Under the pieces are notes generated by a model that made no database searches, was not told where the DNA came from, and was given only the letters and a program-made list of their open reading frames with translations. The translations under genes were made by a program, and so were the position numbers. Positions 52,826 through 62,900 of a stretch of 64,000 nucleotides of DNA are shown piece after piece. The stretch comes from Aliiglaciecola sp. M165 (GTDB lineage: Bacteria; Pseudomonadota; Gammaproteobacteria; Enterobacterales; Alteromonadaceae), in NCBI RefSeq assembly GCF_007197995.1, contig NZ_VKKH01000008.1, positions 1 through 64,000 of the forward strand, in the 5' to 3' direction. How positions within the stretch are numbered: position 1 is the stretch's first letter; every line of letters starts with the position of its first letter.

Positions 52826-52839
52826 TATTTTTCCTTGTA

Positions 52840-53631
52840 TTATTTTCCAATTGCTTTCAGCGCGTCGGCTTTAGCCTCTTCAGGTGGCTCTTCGTATTCG
52901 ACTGTCGTGGCAGGCGTAATGTGTCCAAGAATACCTTGTGCAACCTTTAATGACTTGCCTTGTGTATGAATAATATGGGTGGCCACACCGCGTCGACCAC
53001 TATGAGATTTAGCTTTTTCAATGCCTGCCCAACCGCGCAACATCAGCGCCATGTGCTCCTGGAGTGAGTTAGGATGATAAAAGCGTTTGCGTTGGGATAA
53101 AAACAAGGGATCGCTGGGTTTCACATAGGGATCTTTATCTAAGCGGTGCTGCACGTAACGGGTTAGTACGTCGCGCAAAGTGTCGTTGGCCAAGGGCAGT
53201 TCGCGGGAGCGCGTTTTGCGTTTTTTGTTGACCGCCGGGTAGAACATCGATGGGTCAATGTCAGCACCAGCTTTGGCTAACGCGGCTATCTTTACAACTG
53301 TACTGTCGAAGTCTTCCACCTTAAAGGATATGCGCTTACGCTCATACTGGGCACTGGATTTGCGCAGCGCATTGGCGCCTTTGGTGATATCGGCCGGTAC
53401 CGTTAACACCTGGTATAAGGTAAACGTTCTATCAGCGTGACCAACAAGGGTATCGAGCTTCACCAAATCTTTCATTTTAAGCAACGCAATTTCTTGGGCG
53501 CGCAGTCCCAAATGACGGCTAATGCGCATAATAGCGGCGTTTTTTTCAGGGTGGCGCCGCTGTTCGACAGCATCAAACACCGTCGTCCACTCATCATCGG
53601 TGAGCACATGCGCTTTTCCGTTATTGGCCAA
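52840..53631 (-). CDS. tyrosine recombinase inside a secreted-protein operon
   Basis: The 263-residue protein has all catalytic residues: Arg44 (LGLRAQEIALL), His210-x-x-Arg213 (SHSGRR), His237 (ILGHITPAT) and Tyr246 (TVEYEEP). It starts with TTG after ACAGGT. It is 14 bp from each neighbour, both of which encode secreted proteins, so all three must be co-transcribed. It lacks an N-terminal core-binding domain of usual size. Its substrate sites are unknown. Confidence 0.85.
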   Translation of the reverse strand: MANNGKAHVLTDDEWTTVFDAVEQRRHPEKNAAIMRISRHLGLRAQEIALLKMKDLVKLDTLVGHADRTFTLYQVLTVPADITKGANALRKSSAQYERKRISFKVEDFDSTVVKIAALAKAGADIDPSMFYPAVNKKRKTRSRELPLANDTLRDVLTRYVQHRLDKDPYVKPSDPLFLSQRKRFYHPNSLQEHMALMLRGWAGIEKAKSHSGRRGVATHIIHTQGKSLKVAQGILGHITPATTVEYEEPPEEAKADALKAIGK

Positions 53632-53645
53632 GGGTGGTTTACCTG

Positions 53646-54803
53646 TTAATTTTCAATGGCCACAGCAACCCAATCAAACATTGAGTCGTGTTTCTCCAAT
53701 TTGTAAGTCACACCTAACCTAGCTGCATTGCCATCTTTTCCACCGTGAGCTTGTATACCACAGTAATTGAATTTAAAACCAGTTTTGGATTTGGATTTGA
53801 CTTTTACTTGGGGCGCAACGTAAGGTGCCACTCCTCCACCAACCGCTTTTGCATGCTTGGTCCCAAAAAACAAATTGGGCGTGGTCGCAAATGCTGTACC
53901 GAATTTAACTTCAAACTCTCGGTTGCATTTGGCATCCCGTGGCAATACAAACTTACCGGTTTGTAGCGTCGTTTTCTCCAGTAATGCTATGGCGGTGTTT
54001 GCTGCGGTCAATTCCGCATCCATCTTTTTTTGCATCGTTTGCAATAAACCGGCAATCTCAGACGCTCTGTCTGCATTAAATTGAAAATCGGCAGGCATGA
54101 TCACGTTGTAGGGTTGAATATTGTTTAACACGGTGATCTCTGCTTCGGTAAACGTATCGCCATTGTCGTCTGTAGCAGTTGGGGAGCGTTCACACACAAA
54201 ATTAAAAGTTTTGTCGACGGATATTTTGGAATCTTCATTAAGCGGGACTGATTTGCCCGCCTCAGCGTCGGGCAGCTGACCTTTGCAAGTAGCTGAATCT
54301 TTGGGCGTGATACTTATACCTGTTATTTCTATAGGTGAATTACCAGCAACGAGTGTGAAGGTCGCTTTTCTGAGGGTTTGCATGGCGTGGGATATAAAGG
54401 CGTTGTTATTATTAAACGCATAACACGCCTTGATCGCCTCATAGGCATTATCGGCTAGGCGTTCGTAGCTGGTATTCGTATACGTGTACTCTTCAGCATC
54501 CACCGCATAGTTACTACAAAAGCGCTGCATTTTTTGGGAATTACTGCCGGAGGTGCCCGTAAACGTTGCAGGTATTTCCTTGATCACGGCTTCGACTTGA
54601 GCGCTACTGGTGCTGGCCTTGATGCTGCCATTGGCTTCGCAATAATTGCTAAACACAAACTGGCGAAAATCGCTGGTGCGCACATTCAGTTGCACATCTT
54701 TCATCGCTCGGGTTAATTCGACGCATTCGTTGGCCACAGCGGTGCCGGCTAAGGTCATCAGTGTGATGGTGGAAAATGAGAATATTCTTAAGAGTGTGCG
54801 CAT
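53646..54803 (-). CDS. secreted protein with possible H-type lectin-like C-terminal domain
   Basis: A signal peptide (ITLMTLAGTAVA) is followed by a Cys-containing region. The C-terminal domain (about 300-385) has VKFGTAFATTPNLFFG, SKTGFKFNYCG and MFDWVAVAIE, resembling the F..F..P.V ... GF.V ... W.A pattern of H-type lectins. First gene of the operon with the recombinase and the 533-residue secreted protein. A surface-binding role is inference. Confidence 0.5.
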   Translation of the reverse strand: MRTLLRIFSFSTITLMTLAGTAVANECVELTRAMKDVQLNVRTSDFRQFVFSNYCEANGSIKASTSSAQVEAVIKEIPATFTGTSGSNSQKMQRFCSNYAVDAEEYTYTNTSYERLADNAYEAIKACYAFNNNNAFISHAMQTLRKATFTLVAGNSPIEITGISITPKDSATCKGQLPDAEAGKSVPLNEDSKISVDKTFNFVCERSPTATDDNGDTFTEAEITVLNNIQPYNVIMPADFQFNADRASEIAGLLQTMQKKMDAELTAANTAIALLEKTTLQTGKFVLPRDAKCNREFEVKFGTAFATTPNLFFGTKHAKAVGGGVAPYVAPQVKVKSKSKTGFKFNYCGIQAHGGKDGNAARLGVTYKLEKHDSMFDWVAVAIEN

Positions 54804-55039
54804 GTGTCATCCTTAATTTATCATTATAAGTGACCAGTCTGCTTACTACCGAACCACGAGCAACTTGGCATTGTGCATTATTTGTACTATGCTTTTTAGA
54901 CTGAAAAAGGGCAGTGTGGATGTAATACTGTCCAACACCGCACACATTTCAGTGCCTTTGAAAACAATAACATACCCCCTGAAATCTGTATAGTTCCGTA
55001 AAAATCATATTTTAACGGATTTCCATGCAAATTGATGCT

Positions 55040-56347
55040 CTAACATTTTCCTTTCTCTTTCACCGCAAATTTCTCTCTGTGAAAAGACAAATATTTTTGA
55101 TTCATTTTAGTCAATTTATATTGCTTGGATGTGTCAATATTCCAGGTAATTAAAGTACTTTTTGGGAGGCGTTTTGAAACAACAACAAAGCCATTTCTAT
55201 CGAAAGTTATTAAGTGCTTGTCGAATAGTTTATCTACGTGAGGGGCCAACAACAAGCCGTTGTGACCATCCATTTTTTCGTCATCACTTGAATCTTCCCA
55301 GGCTTTGATATGGCTCGCAATTAAAATGCTAGGCCATTGTTCAGCAATTTTTGTTACTACGCACTCACCTTTACACAACCTCATAACTTCATCTCTAAAA
55401 TAGTCTTGACCAATTCGTGATTGTGTAGTGCTTATTGAACCGGTTTTAGAAGGCTTCTTTCGCTGCCTAGGTTTGACAGATTTACTCTTGTCTCTAGATT
55501 GTGTACTCAAATGAAACAAGCCCGTATCTGCAGGGTCCTTTTCGAACCAAATAGAATCGTTAATAGAAAGATTGGTTAGATTTATTTGGTCGGCGATTTC
55601 CGCGAGTCTTAGATTGTACCGTCCACTCTGCTTTCTTTTTAGAGGGAGCGCTATTTGTTCTTCATTGAGTAGTATGCGTATTTCATTAGATTCACCTTCG
55701 TCCAAAGGCTTCTCTAAAAAGAATTCGATCATGTCTTTTGGAATACCAGTTTCCAGATCGGATAAGATAGTTTTGTCGCAAAGCTTTCGACAAGTTGCTG
55801 ATGATTTTATTTCCCAAGAATACCCCGCTGAATATGGAAATTTTGAATCGATTCTGGATTCGGCAAACACGATTGAATCTTGATTGTTCGATTCGTGGAT
55901 ATGACTCAATAAGAATTTAGCTGCCTCTGTAGAAATTCGGTTCGAATACGTTTCTGTAAACACACCCTTTTCTGAGATTAATCTCGGCTCACTTGTTTCA
56001 TTGTACTGGTCATGGAATAGGTCAATAAAGTCTTTGAAATAGATAGGAGTTGCTAAATTTTTTAAGGTTATATCGACTCGATAACCATCTTTTTTCCATG
56101 CATCAAAAGCTCGGCCTGGAGGTCTTGGTGCCATGTAAGCATCCTTTGCCGCAAACCCAAGTTGGCCGATTAATCCGTCCTTAATTAAAAAAGCCAAGTC
56201 GCCTTCTTCCATGGTTGCCAATTGAGGCCAACCGGCATTATTAATTACTTTTCCATTGCCATTAACGTATTTAACAGGTGCCCATAGAAACTTCAGTCTT
56301 TGCACCTCGTCATATGTTTTGCCTATTTTAATACTGTAGAACTTCAT
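55040..56347 (-). CDS. HNH endonuclease with EVE-like N-terminal domain
   Basis: Residues 1-120 resemble an EVE/PUA-like base-reading domain (FYSIKIGKTYDEVQ; EEGDLAFLIKDGLIGQLGF). Residues about 315-400 form an HNH_2-type nuclease (YFRDEVMRLCKGECVVTKI, ASHIKAWEDS, DGHNGLLLAPHVDKLFD). Reader plus HNH suggests a modification-dependent restriction enzyme. Fits the island's defence theme. GAAGGAAA precedes the ATG. Confidence 0.75.
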   Translation of the reverse strand: MKFYSIKIGKTYDEVQRLKFLWAPVKYVNGNGKVINNAGWPQLATMEEGDLAFLIKDGLIGQLGFAAKDAYMAPRPPGRAFDAWKKDGYRVDITLKNLATPIYFKDFIDLFHDQYNETSEPRLISEKGVFTETYSNRISTEAAKFLLSHIHESNNQDSIVFAESRIDSKFPYSAGYSWEIKSSATCRKLCDKTILSDLETGIPKDMIEFFLEKPLDEGESNEIRILLNEEQIALPLKRKQSGRYNLRLAEIADQINLTNLSINDSIWFEKDPADTGLFHLSTQSRDKSKSVKPRQRKKPSKTGSISTTQSRIGQDYFRDEVMRLCKGECVVTKIAEQWPSILIASHIKAWEDSSDDEKMDGHNGLLLAPHVDKLFDKHLITFDRNGFVVVSKRLPKSTLITWNIDTSKQYKLTKMNQKYLSFHREKFAVKEKGKC

Positions 56348-56384
56348 TGATCATTTCCTTCAAAACAAAGCTGTTTGAACAGCA

Positions 56385-56906
56385 TTATTGTTGTTCGCCA
56401 ATTAGTGGTTGAGTATATTCGACAGGTAGTTTCTTACTCTTGATTCCTGCTTGTAAATAGAGCTCCTTGGCAACGTCAACCTGGTCGTAGTATGACTGCG
56501 TTTTTAATCTTACTAACGGGTGAAGACCCTTAAGGGCACAATTGACATACTTGTCACGCGCTATTCTCTTCGGTTGATTATGACTAGGGTCGTCTAATTC
56601 GATCACAGCTAATATTTTTGTGTTTGTATCGGTGATCACGTAATCCATTCGCTTAGACCAGGCTTTACTTTTGTGCTTAAATTGCGTTGGCTCAACCAGT
56701 GCAATGAGGGACGTTTGACAATGTATCGAGTAATTGCTCCCAAGTACTTCTCTCAATGCAAAATACAATTTTCTTTCACTTTGCGTTGTTAAAAACTCCT
56801 TTTTAAAGTGCTGTATTTCGGACTCTTCAACTGTTTTGCTCTCGCGGGTGGAGAATTTCAATACGAGCGCCAACGCGACAAGCGCCACTATTACAATAAA
56901 GTCCAT
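56385..56906 (-). CDS. membrane-anchored DUF2726-type nuclease-like protein
   Basis: An N-terminal TM helix (IVIVALVALALVLKF) precedes a DUF2726 domain: LTTQSERKLYFALREVLG, RMDYVITDT, AVIELDDPSHNQPKRIARD. The D...(x)n...ELDD pattern is that of a restriction-endonuclease-like fold. Activity is unproven. It is upstream of, and on the same strand as, the HNH gene (37 bp gap). Confidence 0.75.
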   Translation of the reverse strand: MDFIVIVALVALALVLKFSTRESKTVEESEIQHFKKEFLTTQSERKLYFALREVLGSNYSIHCQTSLIALVEPTQFKHKSKAWSKRMDYVITDTNTKILAVIELDDPSHNQPKRIARDKYVNCALKGLHPLVRLKTQSYYDQVDVAKELYLQAGIKSKKLPVEYTQPLIGEQQ

Positions 56907-57107
56907 TACAAATCCTTTTGGTTTGACTATCGATTAGATAAGAGTAAGTTAATTCCCGGTTAGCCTAACGGTTTTTGGATGGAAACTCCAATAGCAATAA
57001 AATCGATTATTTTGGCTTAAGTCTTTGAGCAACTTGACGTATTAGCGCGTAGTGTTGAAATGATACCCGAAGGTTTCTTCATTCCAGCAGAATATTGAGA
57101 GGATAAA

Positions 57108-57245
57108 ATGTACACCTTGTTATTCACGCTAACTATTTTTATTGCTCTAGCGCTTTCCTGGTATCTGATTTTTCAAGTGCTCCCGTATAAGGCAATGAAG
57201 CTAAGATCTAAGCCAAAAATATCGCGGAAGACCACCAAAAGCTGA
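57108..57245 (+). CDS. 45-residue single-TM protein
   Basis: MYTLLFTLTIFIALALSW then a basic tail ending RKTTKS; GAGAGGAT lies six bases before the ATG. It is the last gene before attR. The following 57246-57581 is AT-rich and holds no gene that I can see. Confidence 0.5.
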   Translation: MYTLLFTLTIFIALALSWYLIFQVLPYKAMKLRSKPKISRKTTKS

Positions 57246-57581
57246 AAAATGCTCAAGTCTTCGACGGATATAGGCTTCGTTGAAACTAAAGTTAATGTTG
57301 AAACAACATTGTCGGTGGTTACGTAGTTAGTTTGCGGAATATTTTTCGAACCACGTTTACAAAGATTGGGTTAAATGGTTTTACGTAGCCAAGAAAACTT
57401 CTTTCGTTTTTTTCATGAAAGATTGAAGTTTTTAACGTACCAATATACAGTAGTCCAAAATTTTTAAGTCATTGATTCCAAAAGGTTTGTAATTTCCGGA
57501 ATTGTCTGGTTTTCCGGGGTGAATATTGCGTAAAATATTCATTAACTGGTTGAATATAAAGAAAAAAATAAAAATTCCTTA

Positions 57582-57636
57582 ACTGTCATGGGGTGTCAGG
57601 GGTCGGAGGTTCAAATCCTCTCACACCGACCAATTA
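57582..57636 (+). repeat. attR: partial tRNA-Pro copy
   Basis: This is identical to 23168-23222, containing the tRNA from the anticodon arm to CCA plus four bases. Upstream sequence does not continue the tRNA, so this copy is not a functional gene. Confidence 0.93.
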
Positions 57637-58117
57637 TCTTCCTGATATCCTTAGAAATTTCCATTTCCTTATTCTCAAAACCCCAATTTTCTACCTTTTT
57701 GTGAAACTTGCGGAGTGTGCGATGCTACAAAAGCATCGAGTTTTGCAGACTCATTCTCAGCATTGCCTTGCTTTATCTACTTTGAATAACGGTTCAGTGT
57801 CACCTCTCAAGTGTTGGTCTCCTTTTTAAACAACGTGTGCGGATCACGTTGCTTAACTCTCAAGGATATCAGGCGTGTTTCTATATACTTTCGACTCAGA
57901 TGTCTGGAGTGTTGGTATAGATTGTCGACTGTTTTGATTATTTTTAACGTCTTGTTAAGCATGATGTATTCATTGCTTAACTCATCGCCTGGCTAGCGCA
58001 GAGTTGACTCTTTTCACTTTTTGAGTTCAAAAAAGGATTAGAGCCTGATCCGTTGTTACTGCTACCTCCAAAACACTGGCTCAATTCAAGGGTGTTAGTT
58101 ATTGCTTTAAACTCCTG
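57637..58117. other. 481-bp region without a gene, right of attR
   Basis: It contains the inverted pair CAACGTG (57831-57837) and CACGTTG (57845-57851) and several short frames with no ribosome binding sites. I see no supported coding sequence. Confidence 0.5.
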
Positions 58118-59140
58118 CTACGATGACGCAAACCTCACTAAATCTAAAGCAATTTGTTTAATATCAGATTGCGCGATAAGCTTCTCAGCAAGTCCTCTTA
58201 AATTGTTCATATTTTCGGGAGTAGCATCATCCATTTCAGAGGATGCATCGCTGCCAATATTGATTTGAATCCTTTTGTACTGTTTCGGCAATTGCACTGT
58301 TTCATATATTTGCTTTAGTTGAAAATCTGTCGCTTCTGCCACGCCATCCATCATGATATCGATAACCGGCTTAGCCCATCTTAGCTGCCCCCAGTCTTTG
58401 GCTTCTTTGTAAGGTAAACCTTGTTCAGAGTGTCCCGTACCTATTGAGATCATATACATGTCTTTTGCGCCGATCTTATACTGCTCTCTGGCAAAAGCGT
58501 AGGCTAACATAGAGGGGTTGTTGGCAAATACGCCACCATCAACCAGAGGATAGGGGACGTTGGTTTTGGATTTGATTCTGGCTGGCTCAAAATAAGTTGG
58601 CGCGGCAGCTGTGGCTCGAGCGACATCACATGCTCTAAAATCATTTGCTGGTTTTTCCGCATTGATATTATCGAATAAATGCATTCTGCGTCTGCGAATA
58701 TCGTATGACGTTATTAAACAGTGGGCATGTGACAAGGTCCCACTTGATAGATATTCAGTGCCTAAGCAGTCTTCCAGCGCTTCTTCTAGGTCAGCCGCGT
58801 CGTATTTTTCGTCTATTACGCCAGCCAATGAGGTGAGTTTTTTAGAAAAACTGATATCAAAAATGTCTTCGCCTCTGTCAAAATAGAAGCTGGCTAATTC
58901 CCTAGCCTGATATCTGGGTTTACCCTTTTTAGAACCATCATTTAACGCTAAGCCCAAGGCGATGATCCCCCCTGTACTCGTTCCAGCAAACAAATCCACA
59001 TAATGACTAATATAGGTAGTGTGATCACCCGTTTTCTGGGCTATTTCTCGCTCTATTTCTGCCAGAACCAATGCGGGAATAATTCCTCTAATACCTCCCC
59101 CATCAATTGACACAATTACTTTTGGTTTTTGGACACTCAT
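58118..59140 (-). CDS. patatin-like phospholipase
   Basis: This 340-residue lipid acyl hydrolase has the oxyanion motif DGGGIRG, the nucleophile Ser55 in GTSTGG and the catalytic Asp201 in DGGVFANNP. The CapV-type enzymes of CBASS have the same architecture, but no cyclic-nucleotide synthase gene is nearby, so a defence role is open. AGGAAGGG precedes the ATG. It starts just outside the island. Confidence 0.92.
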   Translation of the reverse strand: MSVQKPKVIVSIDGGGIRGIIPALVLAEIEREIAQKTGDHTTYISHYVDLFAGTSTGGIIALGLALNDGSKKGKPRYQARELASFYFDRGEDIFDISFSKKLTSLAGVIDEKYDAADLEEALEDCLGTEYLSSGTLSHAHCLITSYDIRRRRMHLFDNINAEKPANDFRACDVARATAAAPTYFEPARIKSKTNVPYPLVDGGVFANNPSMLAYAFAREQYKIGAKDMYMISIGTGHSEQGLPYKEAKDWGQLRWAKPVIDIMMDGVAEATDFQLKQIYETVQLPKQYKRIQINIGSDASSEMDDATPENMNNLRGLAEKLIAQSDIKQIALDLVRFASS

Positions 59141-59183
59141 TACCCTTCCTCTTTTGTCGATTAACCTTAATTACAAGAGTCAT

Positions 59184-59477
59184 TCATATTGCGCTTCTAG
59201 TGGTTGGTTCAAAGCGCCATAAAGTGTGTGAAATGCTATCGACCAATTCGTGGATTTCGTCGAAAGACGACATGTAAATGGGTTTGGTACACAAGCGCCA
59301 AGGGCTTTTCTCTAATCCAAAATGCCTTGTGCACTGAAATAGCATTGCATTATTAATTTGTGACAGCACTTGCCAAAACCTCTCATTAGAAGACAAAAAA
59401 GTATCTGCAAGTGGTGCTAATGATATTTTGTGGTTTGTGCATTTTAGATCCTGTTTGCGCCAACTGACCGAATTCAT
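59184..59477 (-). CDS. 97-residue hypothetical protein
   Basis: A soluble, Trp/His-containing protein of unknown family. AAGG lies eight bases before the ATG. It is 43 bp upstream of the patatin gene on the same strand and may be co-transcribed. Confidence 0.5.
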   Translation of the reverse strand: MNSVSWRKQDLKCTNHKISLAPLADTFLSSNERFWQVLSQINNAMLFQCTRHFGLEKSPWRLCTKPIYMSSFDEIHELVDSISHTLWRFEPTTRSAI

Positions 59478-59685
59478 TTTCGTTACCTTGTGGAACGGTT
59501 TACAGAGTAAATACTTTAATTAGACATTGATTGGTAACAATTGTAATGCGATAACTCCCTGAAGCTCCATGGAAGTGAAGTAGGCTATCTTTAACATCAA
59601 CTGGTAAATTTAGATGGCTGCTTTCCATCTCACGTTGGATTAATTATCGTCTTTCCAATTAGTTGGCCATGGGTCGGCTGATTGT

Positions 59686-59883
59686 ATGAACAGGCTTCTC
59701 AAGTTCTATGTTACATGGCGCTTTTGTTTGGATGAAAGTGGTTATTTAGGTTTTGTGCACTTCCAAAACGCTGAATGCAAGCAACTGCCCCGGTTATTGC
59801 TTGCTGGTTTGAAAGCGGATTACTTCAACAAAAACCTTGAAGTACTGATGGACAACGTGGATTTAAGGCGGTTTATTTTGTGA
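59686..59883 (+). CDS. possible 65-residue protein
   Basis: A frame MNRLLKFYVTWRF...RRFIL stands alone in the gap 59478-59935, without a clear ribosome binding site. Composition is protein-like but the call is weak. Nothing else is visible in this gap. Confidence 0.3.
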   Translation: MNRLLKFYVTWRFCLDESGYLGFVHFQNAECKQLPRLLLAGLKADYFNKNLEVLMDNVDLRRFIL

Positions 59884-59935
59884 TTAGGAAAAGGCGCCTA
59901 TGGTTACTTTTTTTGTTTATCTCTGATTGTTCCTG

Positions 59936-62900
59936 TCAAAACACAGTTTCGCTGGATTTATTGGCTACGTTGAGAGAAAAACCGGCCCAGTAACGCGGAT
60001 GAGAGTAACGTCCCGATTGAAAAAAACGCGACTTGGCGCTGGCGAGTGCTTTGCTACTGTTTCCGTCAAATTCCCTCAAGCCTTGATAAAAATAGCGCAT
60101 AAACAGCGAAGTAGGGTGGTCCTCCACTTTCCAAAGCGTCGCTAATACCGAACCTGCACCATTGAGCAGGAAATTTCGCGACAATCCATTCATACCAATG
60201 CCACTGAAATACTGACCTTGCAGTGTCTCGCAACCACTTAGCACAATAAGCTTTGAGGCAAACGAATTTTGAGACAACTGGGACAGGGTTAAATAGTCGG
60301 TTCCGCGTTGTTCATCCGCTGTTGCGAAAGCCACTAAATCCGGGATTTGCGGGTCATACAGACCATGAGTGGCGATATGCAGAATATTTGACTGACGAAA
60401 AGGGAGTGATAGCAATTGTGTGGACGTTGCGTTTTTGCCAACGGCGAGATTTACCGCTTTTTCCGCAAATAGGCTACGAATAGCTTCAGCTTCTCTGGCA
60501 GTAAATGGCAAAGGGGCTAACGCACTGCGCCATTGTCTGGTTAATTCCTGCTCGGTTAAATTCTCGGCCGATTCAGTTAAATTGAAGGTCGGGTTGGCAA
60601 ATATGGCGATATCCAATGCGCCGTCCGAGCGACGGAATTCCTTGTCTTCAAAATAGGCACTTGCCGACATGGTTTGCACCAAGGAAACATCAAGCGCCAG
60701 GGGATTGTAGAAATTGCTGTTATCAGATGTGTTGAAGGCGCCCAGTGGAATGCGATTCAACTCACCGGAAGAAGCAATAATCAACTTTGTGTATCCTCGT
60801 TGATCGATCGTCGATATGGGCAACAACTTGGCTAAAGAGGTTTCTCTTAAAATTTTTAAAAGTGAGTTGTTTTCATAGGCTTGTATAAGTTGATTGGATA
60901 GCTGTTCCCAGTCATTCGCTTTTGCACTTGGATAGGCGCGGCTGCCGTCAGTATCAGTCAATATGGCAAACCCGTAATCCGGGCCTGAAATAAAGTGGAT
61001 AAATGCTTCGCTCTCTGACAGGTTTGATTGGATTTGTTCAAATGACAGGGTCTTCAAATCAAGCTCAGAGGCAGAGCTTTCCTCTACCAATAAAAAGGCA
61101 GCAAATTTATCTGAGGCGATATCTGCAGTTGTTCTGTATTTAGCTCTTTGATTTTCATCCGAAGTAGAAATGGCCAGCTTTTCGCTATTGAGTTTTTCTT
61201 GCCATACGGTTGCCATCTCATCGAAGTCCGTTTGATTGAATCTGGATTGTTTGCGTGTACTTTTTTCGATGAGAAAATTGGCGGAGTGGTATTGTTCAAA
61301 CGCTTCAATGAGTTTGACTGACCGCGTGGTTTTGTCTATTGCGGGAGATTCAGCCAAGAATGTTGAGTAAGTAGCAAATAAGTCGTGGGTTGCTGCTATG
61401 TAAGGCGCTGAGTTGCTGAGAACTTGTTTAATGAGATTGGTATCGGCAAAAGCCTGTTCATAAAGCATCTGCACCTGTTCTGCGCACATTTCCCCAGAGA
61501 CACGCTTGATAACTAAGTTCACATATCTCAATTTGCGCGTCGGGTATTCGGTGTTCAACTTTTTTGTCAAAATTTCATCACAAGAGCGCAGCTTTTGGCT
61601 TAATCGACGGCTGTCAGTGAATACAGATTCGTCGCATTTGGCACCTGAAAAGCAATCATTGAGTATATCCTGAATAGCGATGGCAGAAGTTGGTTCCAGA
61701 ACATTTAGCGCTTCAAGTTCCACCAACAGGCAATCAATGATCTGCCCTTTGACAAGGGTACGTATTTCGGATGCTTTGCAAATGGGCTCTATTCTCTGCA
61801 ATGCACCTTGGAAGTCACCCAGGGATAGATGATCCCTTGCCGTATGCAGTTTGTTCACGACAAAATGGTAGCTGGTTTCAGGGAGTGCAACTGCAGCGGT
61901 TAAATGCGCGTTTAGCGCTGCTTCGTGTTGCCCCGAATAGCTTAGAAGGGTACCGCGGTAAGATTGGGAAATTGCCAAGTTCTCTTTGTCACCAAGAGAT
62001 TCATCTATTGCAATTGTGTTATCTATGTAACGCAGAGATTTTTGATAGTCTCCAATTTTTCCATATAAGGTGCCAATGTTGTAGTAGGCTGACGCTTTTT
62101 CGAAAATAAATTCCATGTCAGTGCGGTCAGAAGATTCGATCAACTGAATCGCTTTTTGATAGGATTGCAGCGCATTCTGCAACTCGCCCAAACTCTCCTG
62201 AGAGAGTCCAATATATTGATGTAGGCTCGCCTGTTGAGTGGCAGACAACTGATCTACCAAGCTCACCTGGGCCGCCAACAAGGTGTAAACAGCCTGCTCA
62301 TCCATGTCTTTCGCCATGTAATAAAGCCAATACGCCTGCAATAAATCATAATGTGCTTTAGGGTTGAAGTCTCCTACAAGCTCTACAGCTAGTTGGTCCA
62401 GAAAACATTTGCCAATATCGATATTTTGATTGGCCGGAAGCTCAGCGCTGGTATGGCAGAACGTATCTGGGATGGTAAGCCTTTTTTGCTGTCTGCCTAA
62501 CTGACTCTCCATTAACGACACTGCAATTCTCCCTTTAACCTGTTGTTGCAATGTTGTTTTGAGTTCAGGTGATTCAACCTGTTGCAATAAACTTAGCGTG
62601 GCCACATCCATATCAATGGATGATTGAAATTGGTTGAGAAAAAACAAGTTTCTTGCAAGTGTTTGTCTTGTGCCTAATTGCAGCCTGCTCGGAGAATGTT
62701 TCACGCTGTCCAGCAGGTTAATCAAAACTTGATTGGCACTCTCATACTGTCCTTGATTATTTAACAACGAAGCCTGCCAGAAGGTTATTTCGTCTGACTT
62801 TTCTGACCCCTCAGGCAAATTAAACCTGATAGTTTCCAGTGCTTGTTCTTCAATGTTGTTCGTTTGCAGGTTTTGTATAGCCAATTGATGCAATTGATCG

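Larger units (their letters stand above)
23168..57636. mobile_element. 34.4-kb integrated island in tRNA-Pro(GGG)
   Basis: The island lies between two identical 55-bp direct repeats (23168-23222 and 57582-57636), one being the 3' end of the intact tRNA gene. It holds five site-specific recombinase genes (one broken), a short-Argonaute defence operon, a cassette-like array, nucleases and many hypothetical genes, and it is visibly more AT-rich than the core. The recombinase responsible for the tRNA insertion is not certain; the lambda-type integrase at 28858 with its excisionase-like neighbour is the best candidate. No conjugation genes are visible, so it is at most mobilisable or phage-satellite-like. 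Confidence 0.9.

Noticed and set aside
58118-59140. CBASS system around the patatin-like gene
   Set aside because: No CD-NTase, Cap2 or Cap3 gene is adjacent; the neighbours are a short unknown gene and the CHAT operon.
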